DNA from: Sulfurimonas sp.
GTDB lineage: Bacteria; Campylobacterota; Campylobacteria; Campylobacterales; Sulfurimonadaceae
Reading direction: 5' to 3'
DNA length: 64,000 nt
Assembly (NCBI RefSeq): GCF_028714975.1
Contig: NZ_JAQTLH010000004.1
Coordinates: forward strand, 1-64,000
Part shown: in pieces, positions 36,376-44,562 of the stretch
How positions within the stretch are numbered: the first letter of the stretch is position 1
How the letters are laid out: each line of letters starts with the position of its first letter
Notes under the pieces: generated by a model
Told to the model about the DNA's origin: nothing
Database searches by the model: none
The model's input: only the letters and a program-made list of their open reading frames with translations
Translations under genes and position numbers: made by a program

Positions 36376-37683
36376 ATGCTATTTTCAACGGTATCTCTAT
36401 TTTCAAAATTAAAGCGGTTTAAAATATTTATACTTATTATCCAAAGCTTCTATCTAGTTCATTTTATTTTTATCTCTTACTTTGGAAATCAGATTCAGTA
36501 TACTGATATTTATCTATTTTTTACTCATATAACGGAGACTTTTGAAAGTGTTGCAGCCCTCTATGACATAATTTTCTACCCGCTGCTCATAGTTGGAATA
36601 ACCTCATTTATCATAATGTATACTAGCTATGAGAAGAGTAAAATACCGACATTTTTACTATCTGCATTTTTACTCTTTCTTCTTATATTTCAAGATAAAA
36701 TGCATGATGCTTCACTTTCACTCATAAAAGAGAGCATAAAGAGTATCTTTTTAAAAAAAGAGAAGGGCAATATCCCTGAGAGTGACGATAAGAACAGAGT
36801 ACCTTTACATAAAACCGATAACAATATTATTTTAGTGATAGGCGAGAGCATGAGAAGCCGTGAAAATTTAAAAGAGAGATATGATATATTTGAAAATTAC
36901 GGATACAAAACCATAAAAAGCGGAGCGACAAATACCGATGTTTCCGTGCCTCTACTCATAAACGGCGGTGTATCTCCGCAAAAGATAAATTTAGAAGACA
37001 ATCTATTTTTACTGGCAAAGAAAAACGGGTATAAAACATCCTTTATATCTGCACAAAATGATAAAAGCCTGAAGTATATAGAACCATATCTACATAAAAA
37101 GCATATAGATACTTTTAAGATATTAGGTTCAAGAGACGATAAAGAACTTGTTTTTCATTTAAAAGATTTACTCTTAGAAGATAAAAACTTCATAGTACTG
37201 CAGATGCAAGGCGAACATAGTCCTTATATATACTATGAAAACTCCGACAGAAGCGATTCCGTTGAACTTAGATATCATAAATCTATGCAATATTCGGATG
37301 CCGTTTTAAATCAACTTATCAGCTATGTAAGCAGTTATTCAAAAAAGCCTTTTATTTTTATATTTCTCTCAGACCATGGAGAGTTAATAGGGCATGACGG
37401 AAAAACAGGGCATAACAGGTTTGAAAAAGAGATTTACTCCGTCCCGTTGGTAATCCATTCAAATTTAGAAACATATCTTGAGAAACTAGAGAGTCACGGT
37501 GATGTTTATGAGTTGATGTACCATTATCTCGGCTACTCAGAAGAGTTCAAGCTAAAAGAGAGAAAAAAGATACGAGTTTACGGAACGATGATAACGGAAG
37601 AGGACGGTTATGTAGATATAAAAATGAAAGATCCTGAATCATACCCAAAGGGCACGCGAGTTCAGGATGACGAAACCTTTTAG
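36376..37683 (+). CDS. Sulfatase-fold transferase (EptA/CptA-like), both ends abnormal
   Basis: A membrane protein of the alkaline-phosphatase/sulfatase fold, with N-terminal hydrophobic helices and a periplasmic catalytic domain: VIGESMRSRENL (metal and nucleophile region), LQMQGEHSPYIYY and FIFLSDHGELIGHDGKTGHNR. Phosphoethanolamine transfer to lipid A or oligosaccharide is the closest known role. Annotated here from ATG 36376, but the frame stays open upstream to 36247 and encodes family-like hydrophobic sequence (KLLFISFLLYLQNYLYL) with no ATG/GTG/TTG; AAAGG then ATC at 36277 suggests a mutated start. The last 17 or so residues (DPESYPKGTRVQDDETF) come from a dispersed repeat. The gene may still be functional. 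Confidence 0.75.
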   Translation: MLFSTVSLFSKLKRFKIFILIIQSFYLVHFIFISYFGNQIQYTDIYLFFTHITETFESVAALYDIIFYPLLIVGITSFIIMYTSYEKSKIPTFLLSAFLLFLLIFQDKMHDASLSLIKESIKSIFLKKEKGNIPESDDKNRVPLHKTDNNIILVIGESMRSRENLKERYDIFENYGYKTIKSGATNTDVSVPLLINGGVSPQKINLEDNLFLLAKKNGYKTSFISAQNDKSLKYIEPYLHKKHIDTFKILGSRDDKELVFHLKDLLLEDKNFIVLQMQGEHSPYIYYENSDRSDSVELRYHKSMQYSDAVLNQLISYVSSYSKKPFIFIFLSDHGELIGHDGKTGHNRFEKEIYSVPLVIHSNLETYLEKLESHGDVYELMYHYLGYSEEFKLKERKKIRVYGTMITEEDGYVDIKMKDPESYPKGTRVQDDETF

Positions 37684-37735
37684 ATTGCCGCGCTTCGCTT
37701 GTAATGACCGTCATCGCGAACAAAGTGAAGCAATC
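37630..37735. repeat. Two adjacent dispersed repeats, copy D plus a REP-like element
   Basis: Bases 37631-37672 match the reverse complement of copy C (26729-26770) almost exactly, with outer inverted AGATCCTGAA / TTCAGGATGA. They are translated as the end of the sulfatase-type ORF. Immediately after, 37683-37734 has inverted GATTGC...CTTCGCTT and AAGTGAAGCAATC arms with CGTCATCGCGAACAAAGTG inside, matching the element at 58356-58398. Confidence 0.75.
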
Positions 37736-37777
37736 GAAGATATGCAAGAATTGATTCATGCATATCGGAAGCTTACG

Positions 37778-39700
37778 CTACATCACAAAAATATGAGGAA
37801 CGATTAGCGGGTATTTTTTCATTTTTCTATAAATATGTTTTCTAACAACTTGGCGAAGATCATTTTCCAATGCTCTTGGGTTTTCGATCAATCCCTCTTT
37901 TATATTTACAAGGAAGTGTTCTAAAACATCTTCAATCTCTTTGGCAAAATATTTATCTTGTTTATCGGCAACTAAACCGAATGATGTAACATTTGGTTTT
38001 GATAGCATTGTAGAGTGTTGCCCGTCAATTTGAGCAACTATTACGACAATTCCGTCAGAAGCAAGTTTTTGACGGTCAATTACAATATCATCATCTATTT
38101 TATGATTATTTTGATTGTCAATATATACTTTTCCTGTTCTAACTGTTTTTACTTTTCTCATATATTTTGGAGCAATCTCTACGGTGTCTCCGTCATTCAT
38201 GATATAAATATTTCTCTCAGGAACACCGCACATCATAGCAGTCTCTTTGTGCTTCATAACATGATTATACTCACCGTGAATAGGTAAAAAGAATTTAGGA
38301 TTTACCAAACGAAGCATAAGTTTTTGCTCCTCTATGGAAGCGTGACCTGAAACATGGATATCTTTCTCATTTGTAACTTTAGCACCGGCTCGTTGCAGAT
38401 GATTTAGCATTGCAGAGATAGAGCCTTCATTTCCCGGAATAGGGCGAGATGAGAGAACAATCAAATCGTTTGGTTTAATCTTTACATGTCTATGTTCTCC
38501 AATAGACATTCTAAATAGTGCCGAACTTGTTTCACCTTGTGAACCGGTTGTAACTATAAGAATTTCTTTGTCATTCATTTGCGAAACCATCTCCGGCTCT
38601 ACAAAAATATTTTTCGGCAGTTTTATATAGTCATACTGCATCGCCACTTCAATATTTCTCTCCATTGAACGACCGATTACACAAACTTTACGACCATACT
38701 TTACACCATACTGGATGGCTTGATAAACACGGTGAATATTTGAACTAAAAGTAGATAAAATAACTCTACCCTCAGCTTTTGCAAATACTCTATCTAACGC
38801 CGGTGCAACGCTTAATTCCGACGGTGTCGGATTTGTGTTATATGAGTTTGTAGAGTCGCTTAGCAGACAAAGAACGCCTCTATCTCCATAATGCGCAAGT
38901 CTATGCAAATCTGCCGTATAACCGTCTACCGGAGTATGGTCAATTTTAAAGTCACCCGTATGAATGACCGTTCCGCAACTTGTTGTTATCGCCAATGATG
39001 ATGAATCTACTATTGAGTGTGTCATATGCATCCACTCAACCTCAAAATCCTCACCGATTTTATATATTTTTCTTTTTTCTACAGGATTAAAATGTTGTCT
39101 GCAATCTTTTATATGATGCTCATCAAATTTATTTCCAATCATGGCTAAAGGAAGAGGCGTGCCGTATATAGGAAACTGCATCTCTTTATAGAGATACGGC
39201 ATTGCACCTATATGGTCTTCGTGTGCATGCGTAATAATAACTGCTTTGATTTTATCTTTTATTTCACGAATATATGAAAAATCAGGTATCAAGATATCTA
39301 CACCGTGCATATCTTCATCCGGAAAGCTCATACCTACATCCACCAATATTGCTTCGTTTTGAGTTTCAAATACCGTAATATTTCCGCCGATTTCACCAAG
39401 TCCGCCAAGCGGAGTGATACGAATTTTATCTCTTGAGTTTAAATCTAATTTATAATGCGGATTGAGTCTTTGTTTATGTGATTCTTGATTGAGTTCGACA
39501 AATGCTTTTAATTTTTCGTCTATAGGCGTACTTTGACGACGGCGACTGCTGTTTTTTGATACATTTTTGTTTTTATTGCCACTTTGTATATTTGGCGACT
39601 TATTGCTATTGTTATTGTAATTACTGTTGGGTTTTTTATAATGTTGTTTACGATTTTCTTGAGAAATACTTTCGTTAATTTCCTGATTCTCTTGTTCCAT
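37778..39700 (-). CDS. rnj: Ribonuclease J
   Basis: A 640-residue metallo-beta-lactamase/beta-CASP ribonuclease. After a basic Asn/Ser-rich N-terminal extension of about 90 residues (NSNYNNNSNK, NKNKNVSKNSSRRR) comes ITPLGGLGEIGGN, the catalytic THAHEDHIGAMPYL near 165, HTGDFKIDHTP and a beta-CASP domain with IHGEYNHVMKH near 480. RNase J is the main 5'-exonuclease in Campylobacterota, which lack RNase E; in Helicobacter it works with the helicase RhpA. The start overlaps rsmA by 26 bases. Confidence 0.95.
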   Translation of the reverse strand: MEQENQEINESISQENRKQHYKKPNSNYNNNSNKSPNIQSGNKNKNVSKNSSRRRQSTPIDEKLKAFVELNQESHKQRLNPHYKLDLNSRDKIRITPLGGLGEIGGNITVFETQNEAILVDVGMSFPDEDMHGVDILIPDFSYIREIKDKIKAVIITHAHEDHIGAMPYLYKEMQFPIYGTPLPLAMIGNKFDEHHIKDCRQHFNPVEKRKIYKIGEDFEVEWMHMTHSIVDSSSLAITTSCGTVIHTGDFKIDHTPVDGYTADLHRLAHYGDRGVLCLLSDSTNSYNTNPTPSELSVAPALDRVFAKAEGRVILSTFSSNIHRVYQAIQYGVKYGRKVCVIGRSMERNIEVAMQYDYIKLPKNIFVEPEMVSQMNDKEILIVTTGSQGETSSALFRMSIGEHRHVKIKPNDLIVLSSRPIPGNEGSISAMLNHLQRAGAKVTNEKDIHVSGHASIEEQKLMLRLVNPKFFLPIHGEYNHVMKHKETAMMCGVPERNIYIMNDGDTVEIAPKYMRKVKTVRTGKVYIDNQNNHKIDDDIVIDRQKLASDGIVVIVAQIDGQHSTMLSKPNVTSFGLVADKQDKYFAKEIEDVLEHFLVNIKEGLIENPRALENDLRQVVRKHIYRKMKKYPLIVPHIFVM

Positions 39701-40475
39701 CCAAACTCCTTGTTAGTTTATAGAGTTGGTGATAGTCGCCGGTTGAGACTTGATGAGGACGAATCGTTTGTGTTAATCCAAGCTTCTCAAAAGCTTCTTG
39801 AAGAAGATTTTTTTCATACATTGCCGATAGATTTTTCATCAGAGTTTTTCGAGGCTGCGTAAATGCAACTCTTAGCATATCCTCAAAATCTTCATCACAT
39901 CTATCGCTATTTTTTTGTATTAAAAAAACTGCAGAGTCTATTTTTGGCTGCGGTTCAAACGCTGTTGGCGGAACCTTTACGACAATATGTGCATCTCCAA
40001 CACTTTGAGTTATGATACTCAAAGATCCAAACACTTTATCACCCTCATGAGCACAAAACTTCTCTGCAACTTCAAGTTGCACCATTACAAGTATATTTTT
40101 GCATTTTGGATCTGCGAGGGCTTTTAGAATTATATTAGTCGCTATATAGTATGGCAAATTTGCCACCAAATCATACGACTCTTCTATAAGTTCACTCTTC
40201 CAAGCAGTAAGAACATCCCCACAATGTATGTGAAGCTGCTTGGTTGCGATCTCTTTTTCAAACTTATTTTGTAACAGTTTACACAAATCGGTATCGACCT
40301 CAAAAGCTTCTACACTTTTGACATCTACTAAAAATTTAGTTAAATCACCTAAGCCAGGCCCAATCTCTACGATTTTATTATCGTTGTTGGGCATCGCTTC
40401 GACGATTTTTTGTAAAACAGTTTTATCTTTTAAGAAATTTTGTCCAAATTTCTTTTTTGCTACAATTTTTTCCAT
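39675..40475 (-). CDS. rsmA: 16S rRNA dimethyladenosine transferase (KsgA)
   Basis: A 266-residue methyltransferase with KKKFGQNFLKDKTVLQKIV (8-26), SAM motif IVEIGPGLGDLTKFL near 36, catalytic NLPYYIATNII near 112 and the C-terminal TQPRKTLMKNL. It dimethylates two adenines in the 16S rRNA 3' hairpin. It precedes and overlaps rnj, coupling rRNA modification and RNA decay genes in one transcript. The upstream gap carries a parS site. Confidence 0.96.
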   Translation of the reverse strand: MEKIVAKKKFGQNFLKDKTVLQKIVEAMPNNDNKIVEIGPGLGDLTKFLVDVKSVEAFEVDTDLCKLLQNKFEKEIATKQLHIHCGDVLTAWKSELIEESYDLVANLPYYIATNIILKALADPKCKNILVMVQLEVAEKFCAHEGDKVFGSLSIITQSVGDAHIVVKVPPTAFEPQPKIDSAVFLIQKNSDRCDEDFEDMLRVAFTQPRKTLMKNLSAMYEKNLLQEAFEKLGLTQTIRPHQVSTGDYHQLYKLTRSLDGTRESGN

Positions 40476-40589
40476 TGGGGAGCATTCTATACTATTTTTA
40501 CTTATACTTAGTTAATATTTATAAAAAAAGTGACCTTTTCGTAACAAATGTTGCGATTGACTACAAAATATTGATTCTTAACTGCTAAA

Positions 40590-40605
40590 TGTTTCATGTG
40601 AAACA
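40590..40605. other. parS-like centromere site 1
   Basis: TGTTTCATGTGAAACA differs from the widespread ParB-binding consensus TGTTTCACGTGAAACA at a single position. It lies in the 208-base gap between rsmA and hisF. Two further copies lie at 43544 and 43783, all 12-15 kb from dnaA. Confidence 0.85.
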
Positions 40606-40650
40606 TTTTCAAGTTCAAAACTTCAAAACTAACTATAAGCCATAAATAAG

Positions 40651-40656
40651 TATAAT
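40651..40656 (+). promoter_or_regulatory. -10 box upstream of hisF
   Basis: AAATAAGTATAATTTTAC contains TATAAT 28 bases before the TTG start of hisF, the first gene of a coupled four-gene run. Confidence 0.5.
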
Positions 40657-40683
40657 TTTACAATATTATCAGAGGCTTTTATT

Positions 40684-41445
40684 TTGAATAACTACTTTGC
40701 AAAAAGAATTATCCCTTGTCTTGATGTTAAAGACGGGCGTGTTGTTAAGGGTGTTAACTTTGTCGGACTAAAAGATGCAGGCGACCCCGTAGAAGTTGCA
40801 AAAAGATATAACGAAGAGGGTGCGGATGAGATTACTTTTTTAGATATTACCGCATCAAGCGACAATCGTGATACTATCGTAGATATAGTCGCTCAAGTCG
40901 CACGCGAAGTTTTTATACCTCTAACGGTTGGCGGCGGCATTAGAAAACTTGACGATATTTACAAACTTTTAAATGTCGGATGCGATAAAGTAAGCGTAAA
41001 TTCGGCAGCAATCAAAAGACCTGAACTTATCAACGAAGGTGCAAAAAGGTTTGGCTCTCAATGTATCGTAACGGCAATTGATGTAAAAAAAGTCGGCGAT
41101 AAATATCATGTATATCTCAACGGCGGGCGCGTAGATACAGGGTTGGATGCCGTAGAATGGGCAAAAGAGGTAGTAGACCGCGGAAGCGGTGAGATACTTT
41201 TAACTTCTATGGATGCAGACGGTACAAAAGCCGGATTTGAGTTAAATATTACAGAGCAGATAAGCAAAGCAGTCAATGTCCCTGTAATTGCAAGCGGCGG
41301 AGCAGGGACAATGGAACATATAAAAGAAGCATTTGAGCACGGTGCCGATGCTGCGCTTGCGGCAAGTATCTTTCACTACAAAGAGATAGATATAATGGAT
41401 CTCAAACGCTATCTGCACGCAAATAATATTCCGGTTCGTTTATGA
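40684..41445 (+). CDS. hisF: Imidazole glycerol phosphate synthase subunit HisF
   Basis: A 253-residue (beta/alpha)8 barrel with [19 protein letters not shown] (9-27; catalytic Asp11-equivalent), [19 protein letters not shown] (second catalytic Asp near 130) and [10 protein letters not shown]. It makes the imidazole ring with ammonia from HisH. The start is TTG after AGAGGCTTTTA; no nearby ATG in frame gives the conserved N-terminus. The stop overlaps the next gene by 4 bases. Confidence 0.96.
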   Translation: MNNYFAKRIIPCLDVKDGRVVKGVNFVGLKDAGDPVEVAKRYNEEGADEITFLDITASSDNRDTIVDIVAQVAREVFIPLTVGGGIRKLDDIYKLLNVGCDKVSVNSAAIKRPELINEGAKRFGSQCIVTAIDVKKVGDKYHVYLNGGRVDTGLDAVEWAKEVVDRGSGEILLTSMDADGTKAGFELNITEQISKAVNVPVIASGGAGTMEHIKEAFEHGADAALAASIFHYKEIDIMDLKRYLHANNIPVRL

Positions 41446-41984
41446 TTATATGTGCCGGAAATAACGAAACATTTGACTTTGCAACTCCGATGGGGGTAGG
41501 GCTAATTGAGACTACCGTAAATTTAACAAGACTTTGTCTATTTGACAAACCTGAATTTTTACTTTTCATAGGAAGTGCAGGGAGCTACGGCGAGCATCAA
41601 ATATTTGACATAATCGAATCAAAAACTGCTTCAAATATTGAGTTGGGTTTTTTATCAGGCAATGCTTACACTCCGCTGGATAATGTAATCTCAGCTAACG
41701 AAACTAACAAAAAAGATGTTATAGTCAACTCTTCAAACTATATCTCCACAAACGAAGAGCTAACAAAAAAGTTTTTAAAACTTGGCATTGGCATAGAAAA
41801 TATGGAGTTTTTTGCTGTTTTAAAAGTAGCACAAGAGTTTGATATTCCAGCCGGCGGAGTTTTTTGCATAACAAACTACACTAACAAAAACGCTCATGAA
41901 GATTTTATAAAAAATCACGAAGAGGCAAAAAAACTCTTGAGCGAGCATGTAAAAAAAAGAATCAAGGAATTAACCTCAAAATGA
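41442..41984 (+). CDS. Purine-nucleoside phosphorylase-family protein
   Basis: A 180-residue protein related to the PNP/MTAN fold: [12 protein letters not shown] (46-57, phosphate/ribose site region) and [20 protein letters not shown] (116-135), where the E-M-E motif matches the ribose-binding site. It is shorter than canonical PNP or futalosine hydrolase (about 220-250 residues). Campylobacterota genomes label it purine-nucleoside phosphorylase. It overlaps hisF and rlmN by 4 bases each (ATGA), so the genes are translationally coupled. The substrate is unverified. Confidence 0.7.
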   Translation: MIICAGNNETFDFATPMGVGLIETTVNLTRLCLFDKPEFLLFIGSAGSYGEHQIFDIIESKTASNIELGFLSGNAYTPLDNVISANETNKKDVIVNSSNYISTNEELTKKFLKLGIGIENMEFFAVLKVAQEFDIPAGGVFCITNYTNKNAHEDFIKNHEEAKKLLSEHVKKRIKELTSK

Positions 41985-43051
41985 AACCATCACTACTTGA
42001 TTTTACTCAAAAAGAGCTACTATCTCAAATAAAACCGTCATTTAGAGTTAAACAGATTTTTGGCTGGCTTTATCATAACTATGCACAAAATTTCGATGAG
42101 ATGAAAAATATACCAAAAGCACTCAAAGATGAACTTGCCCAAAAATTTATCGTAAATCCTCTTAAAATTATAAAAAAAGAGGAATCAAGCGACGGTACCA
42201 TCAAGTATCTTTTTGAACTTCAAGACGGCAAAACTATAGAAGCTGTTTGGCTTAAAATGAAAGAAGAGATTACGGACGAAGAGGGAAATATAACTCAAGA
42301 GTCAAAATACACTATTTGCGTATCTACCCAAGTAGGATGTAAGGTAGGGTGCGCATTCTGCTTGACGGCAAAAGGCGGATTTACAAGAGATTTAACAGCA
42401 GGCGAGATAGTCGCGCAGGTAGTAAATCTAAAGAGAGACAATAACCACAAACATAACAGAATGATAAATATCGTCTATATGGGAATGGGCGAACCTCTAG
42501 ACAATCTTGACAATCTAGCAAAAGCAATAGAAATCTTTAAAGATGAAGAGGGTTTATGCATATCAGGCAAAAGGCAAACAGTTTCAACTAGCGGACTAAG
42601 CAACAAGATAGACAAGCTCGGAGAGTTGGATTTGGGCGTTCACATTGCTATATCTCTTCATGCAGTCGATGATAAGCTAAGAACTGAACTTATACCTATG
42701 AATAAAGCTCACAACATCGCATCCATTATTGAGGCGGTTAAACGCTTTCCGATAGATACTAGAAAAAGAGTTATGTTTGAGTATCTTGTAATAAAAAATA
42801 AAAACGATGATCTACTTTCTGCTAAAAAGCTTGTTAAACTGCTCTCAGGCATCAAAGCAAAAGTAAATCTAATCTACTTTAACCCATATCCGGGAACGGA
42901 ATATGAACGACCAAACAGAGCCGATATGATAGCTTTTCAAGAGTATCTAGTAAATCACGGTCTCTTATGTACCATTCGTGACTCTAAAGGCATAGATATC
43001 AGCGCAGCTTGCGGTCAGCTAAAAGAGAAAACTCAAAACGAGTTAAAATGA
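41981..43051 (+). CDS. rlmN: 23S rRNA/tRNA adenine-C2 methyltransferase RlmN
   Basis: A 356-residue radical SAM enzyme. The cluster motif CKVGCAFC has Cys at 120, 124 and 127 (CxxxCxxC), preceded by CVSTQVG. YMGMGEPLDN near 163 and a C-terminal TIRDSKGIDISAACGQL with the second catalytic Cys complete the signature. It methylates A2503 of 23S rRNA and A37 of some tRNAs. It is coupled upstream to the PNP-like gene and downstream to a 35-residue membrane protein. Confidence 0.96.
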   Translation: MKPSLLDFTQKELLSQIKPSFRVKQIFGWLYHNYAQNFDEMKNIPKALKDELAQKFIVNPLKIIKKEESSDGTIKYLFELQDGKTIEAVWLKMKEEITDEEGNITQESKYTICVSTQVGCKVGCAFCLTAKGGFTRDLTAGEIVAQVVNLKRDNNHKHNRMINIVYMGMGEPLDNLDNLAKAIEIFKDEEGLCISGKRQTVSTSGLSNKIDKLGELDLGVHIAISLHAVDDKLRTELIPMNKAHNIASIIEAVKRFPIDTRKRVMFEYLVIKNKNDDLLSAKKLVKLLSGIKAKVNLIYFNPYPGTEYERPNRADMIAFQEYLVNHGLLCTIRDSKGIDISAACGQLKEKTQNELK

Positions 43052-43155
43052 GTTATGTCGAAATATTTCAAATTGTTTTCTTGGTAGTTGTTTTTGCGGT
43101 AGGTCTCATCGGCTTCATAAAAGCTGCTACTACGGATGATAAAAAAAGCGATTGA
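43048..43155 (+). CDS. Small single-helix membrane protein of 35 residues
   Basis: ATG at 43048 overlaps the rlmN stop (ATGA). The 35-residue product starts MSYVEIFQIVFLVVVFAVGL, continues into a hydrophobic helix to about residue 25, and ends with a charged tail TTDDKKSD. A hairpin terminator begins 7 bases after its stop, so it is the last gene of the transcript. Coupling and terminator position argue for real translation. Function is unknown. Confidence 0.65.
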   Translation: MSYVEIFQIVFLVVVFAVGLIGFIKAATTDDKKSD

Positions 43156-43161
43156 TTAGCA

Positions 43162-43190
43162 AAACGACCAACACACCAGGGAGGTCGTTT
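43162..43190 (+). terminator. Terminator of the hisF-rlmN transcript
   Basis: Arms AAACGACC and GGTCGTTT enclose a 13-base loop, followed by ATAAATATAATAA. It lies 7 bases after the small membrane protein gene. Confidence 0.6.
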
Positions 43191-43543
43191 ATAAATATAA
43201 TAATACCCTACTTTTCTTATAAAAAAATAATTTAAAAAAATCTCATTTCTTCTCTTAAAAGAAAATTTAGTCTAAAAAAATATTACTAATTTTATTCATT
43301 TGTGTAGTATTCACACATTGTTCTAAAATGTGAATAGCACTTTAAAAAAAGAATTATATATTTCAAAATTTACTGTTTTTTTAAGAATAAATTTAGATAA
43401 AAACAACCTGAAATCGCAAACTTTTATATAGCTTAAAGTGCCTATTTTAGGGGTTTGCAGCCATTTATTACTTTTAATTATCCAAATATTAAATTTTTCA
43501 TAAAAGTTCTGTTTTTACTATTCACATAAAATCTGCGTATAAA

Positions 43544-43559
43544 TGTTTCATGTGAAACA
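43544..43559. other. parS-like centromere site 2
   Basis: TGTTTCATGTGAAACA, identical to site 1, ends one base before the stop codon of the rluA-type gene (minus strand). Confidence 0.85.
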
Positions 43560-44480
43560 TTACTCACTTATACCCATATTTTCAAAGCAAACTTTTTCAA
43601 AATTCACACTGCTTTTCACATTATATTTTTTACCGTACAGCTCAAACTCTAACTCATTTGCATGTAACAACAATCTTCTTGCTCCGCTTAACTTTACTCT
43701 TATGTCTCTATCCAACTCTCTGTCTAAATATTTAACGATGTTCTCTTCACTCTGTCCGTAAACCGGATCACCGACGATTGGATGTTTCACATGAAACATA
43801 TGAACTCTTATCTGATGTTGTCTTCCGGTGTGCGGGGAGCACTCTATAAGCGTTGTATTTAGATGCTCAAAATATTTTAGCGGTTTTACAAATGTTAAAG
43901 ACTCTTTGCCGCTTGGATCAACTTTTACAACCATTCTCACAAGAGCACTTTTTTCATCATCATATCGAAGCAGCGGAGCATCAATACGAAGTTCATCTTT
44001 TAACTCCCCATGAACCATTGCAAGATACTTCTTTTTCATATCTCTCTCTTGAAACATCATCTTTATATCGACTTCACTCTTTTTATCTTTTGCACACAAA
44101 ACAAGTCCGCTTGTCTCCTGATCTATTCTATGGGCGATATTTGCATCCATTCCAAATTGAGCTTTTAGCTCATCTATAAGAGAGTATTCCGTATGTCTAT
44201 TTTGAGGATGAATAAGCATACCGCTCGGTTTGTCAAAAACTACAAAGTTTTCATGCACTTCATGCGGCATTAAACCTTTTGAAATCGGTTCAAAATGGAT
44301 AAACTCAAATTCGCCCTCTAAATAGTCTGATGGCTTCGTAATCGGAATACCGTTTACAAGAACTCTTCCGACTGCTATATATCTTTGAATGTCTCTTTGA
44401 GAGTATCCCAATTCTCGCTTGAAAAAAAGAAAAGCACTCTCTCTTTGGGAAGCAAACATTTTTTTAATTACAAATGGCAA
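43560..44480 (-). CDS. RluA-family pseudouridine synthase
   Basis: A 306-residue enzyme with an N-terminal S4-like region (SQRDIQRYIAVGRVLVNG), the catalytic segment NIAHRIDQETSGLVLCAKDK (catalytic Asp in HRIDQ, near 142) and SPHTGRQHQIRVHMFHVKHP. RluA proteins isomerise uridines in rRNA or tRNA; the exact site is not decidable. The usual HQIRVH(L/M).H.GHP motif here reads HMFHVKHP because a parS site is embedded in it. Confidence 0.9.
   Translation of the reverse strand: MPFVIKKMFASQRESAFLFFKRELGYSQRDIQRYIAVGRVLVNGIPITKPSDYLEGEFEFIHFEPISKGLMPHEVHENFVVFDKPSGMLIHPQNRHTEYSLIDELKAQFGMDANIAHRIDQETSGLVLCAKDKKSEVDIKMMFQERDMKKKYLAMVHGELKDELRIDAPLLRYDDEKSALVRMVVKVDPSGKESLTFVKPLKYFEHLNTTLIECSPHTGRQHQIRVHMFHVKHPIVGDPVYGQSEENIVKYLDRELDRDIRVKLSGARRLLLHANELEFELYGKKYNVKSSVNFEKVCFENMGISE
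43783..43798. other. parS-like centromere site 3, inside a coding sequence
   Basis: TGTTTCACATGAAACA is the reverse complement of sites 1 and 2, in the rluA-family reading frame, where it encodes MFHVKH. All six residues fit within the family motif with tolerated changes. Confidence 0.85.
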
Positions 44481-44562
44481 TATTTAATCCTTCTATTAGC
44501 GTATTTTTTGTAAAATCATTAACTTACTAAAAGAGAAATTTTACAATAATCAGGTTGAATAA

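Larger units (their letters stand above)
43156..43559. other. 404-base gap with DnaA-box-like 9-mers next to parS
   Basis: No gene is evident. After the terminator the gap is very AT-rich and contains GTATTCACA (43307-43315), TGTGAATAG (43329-43337, reverse CTATTCACA) and CTATTCACA (43518-43526), the last two identical to a 9-mer in the dnaA upstream region (55712-55720). A parS site closes the gap. Confidence 0.45.

Noticed and set aside
41442-41984. Futalosine hydrolase (MqnB) identity for the nucleoside phosphorylase-like gene
   Set aside because: The fold is shared but the protein is short and the neighbours are hisF and rlmN, so the general family call is safer.
43543-43761. + strand ORF beginning MFHVKHY
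   Set aside because: It starts in the parS palindrome and runs antisense to the rluA-family gene.
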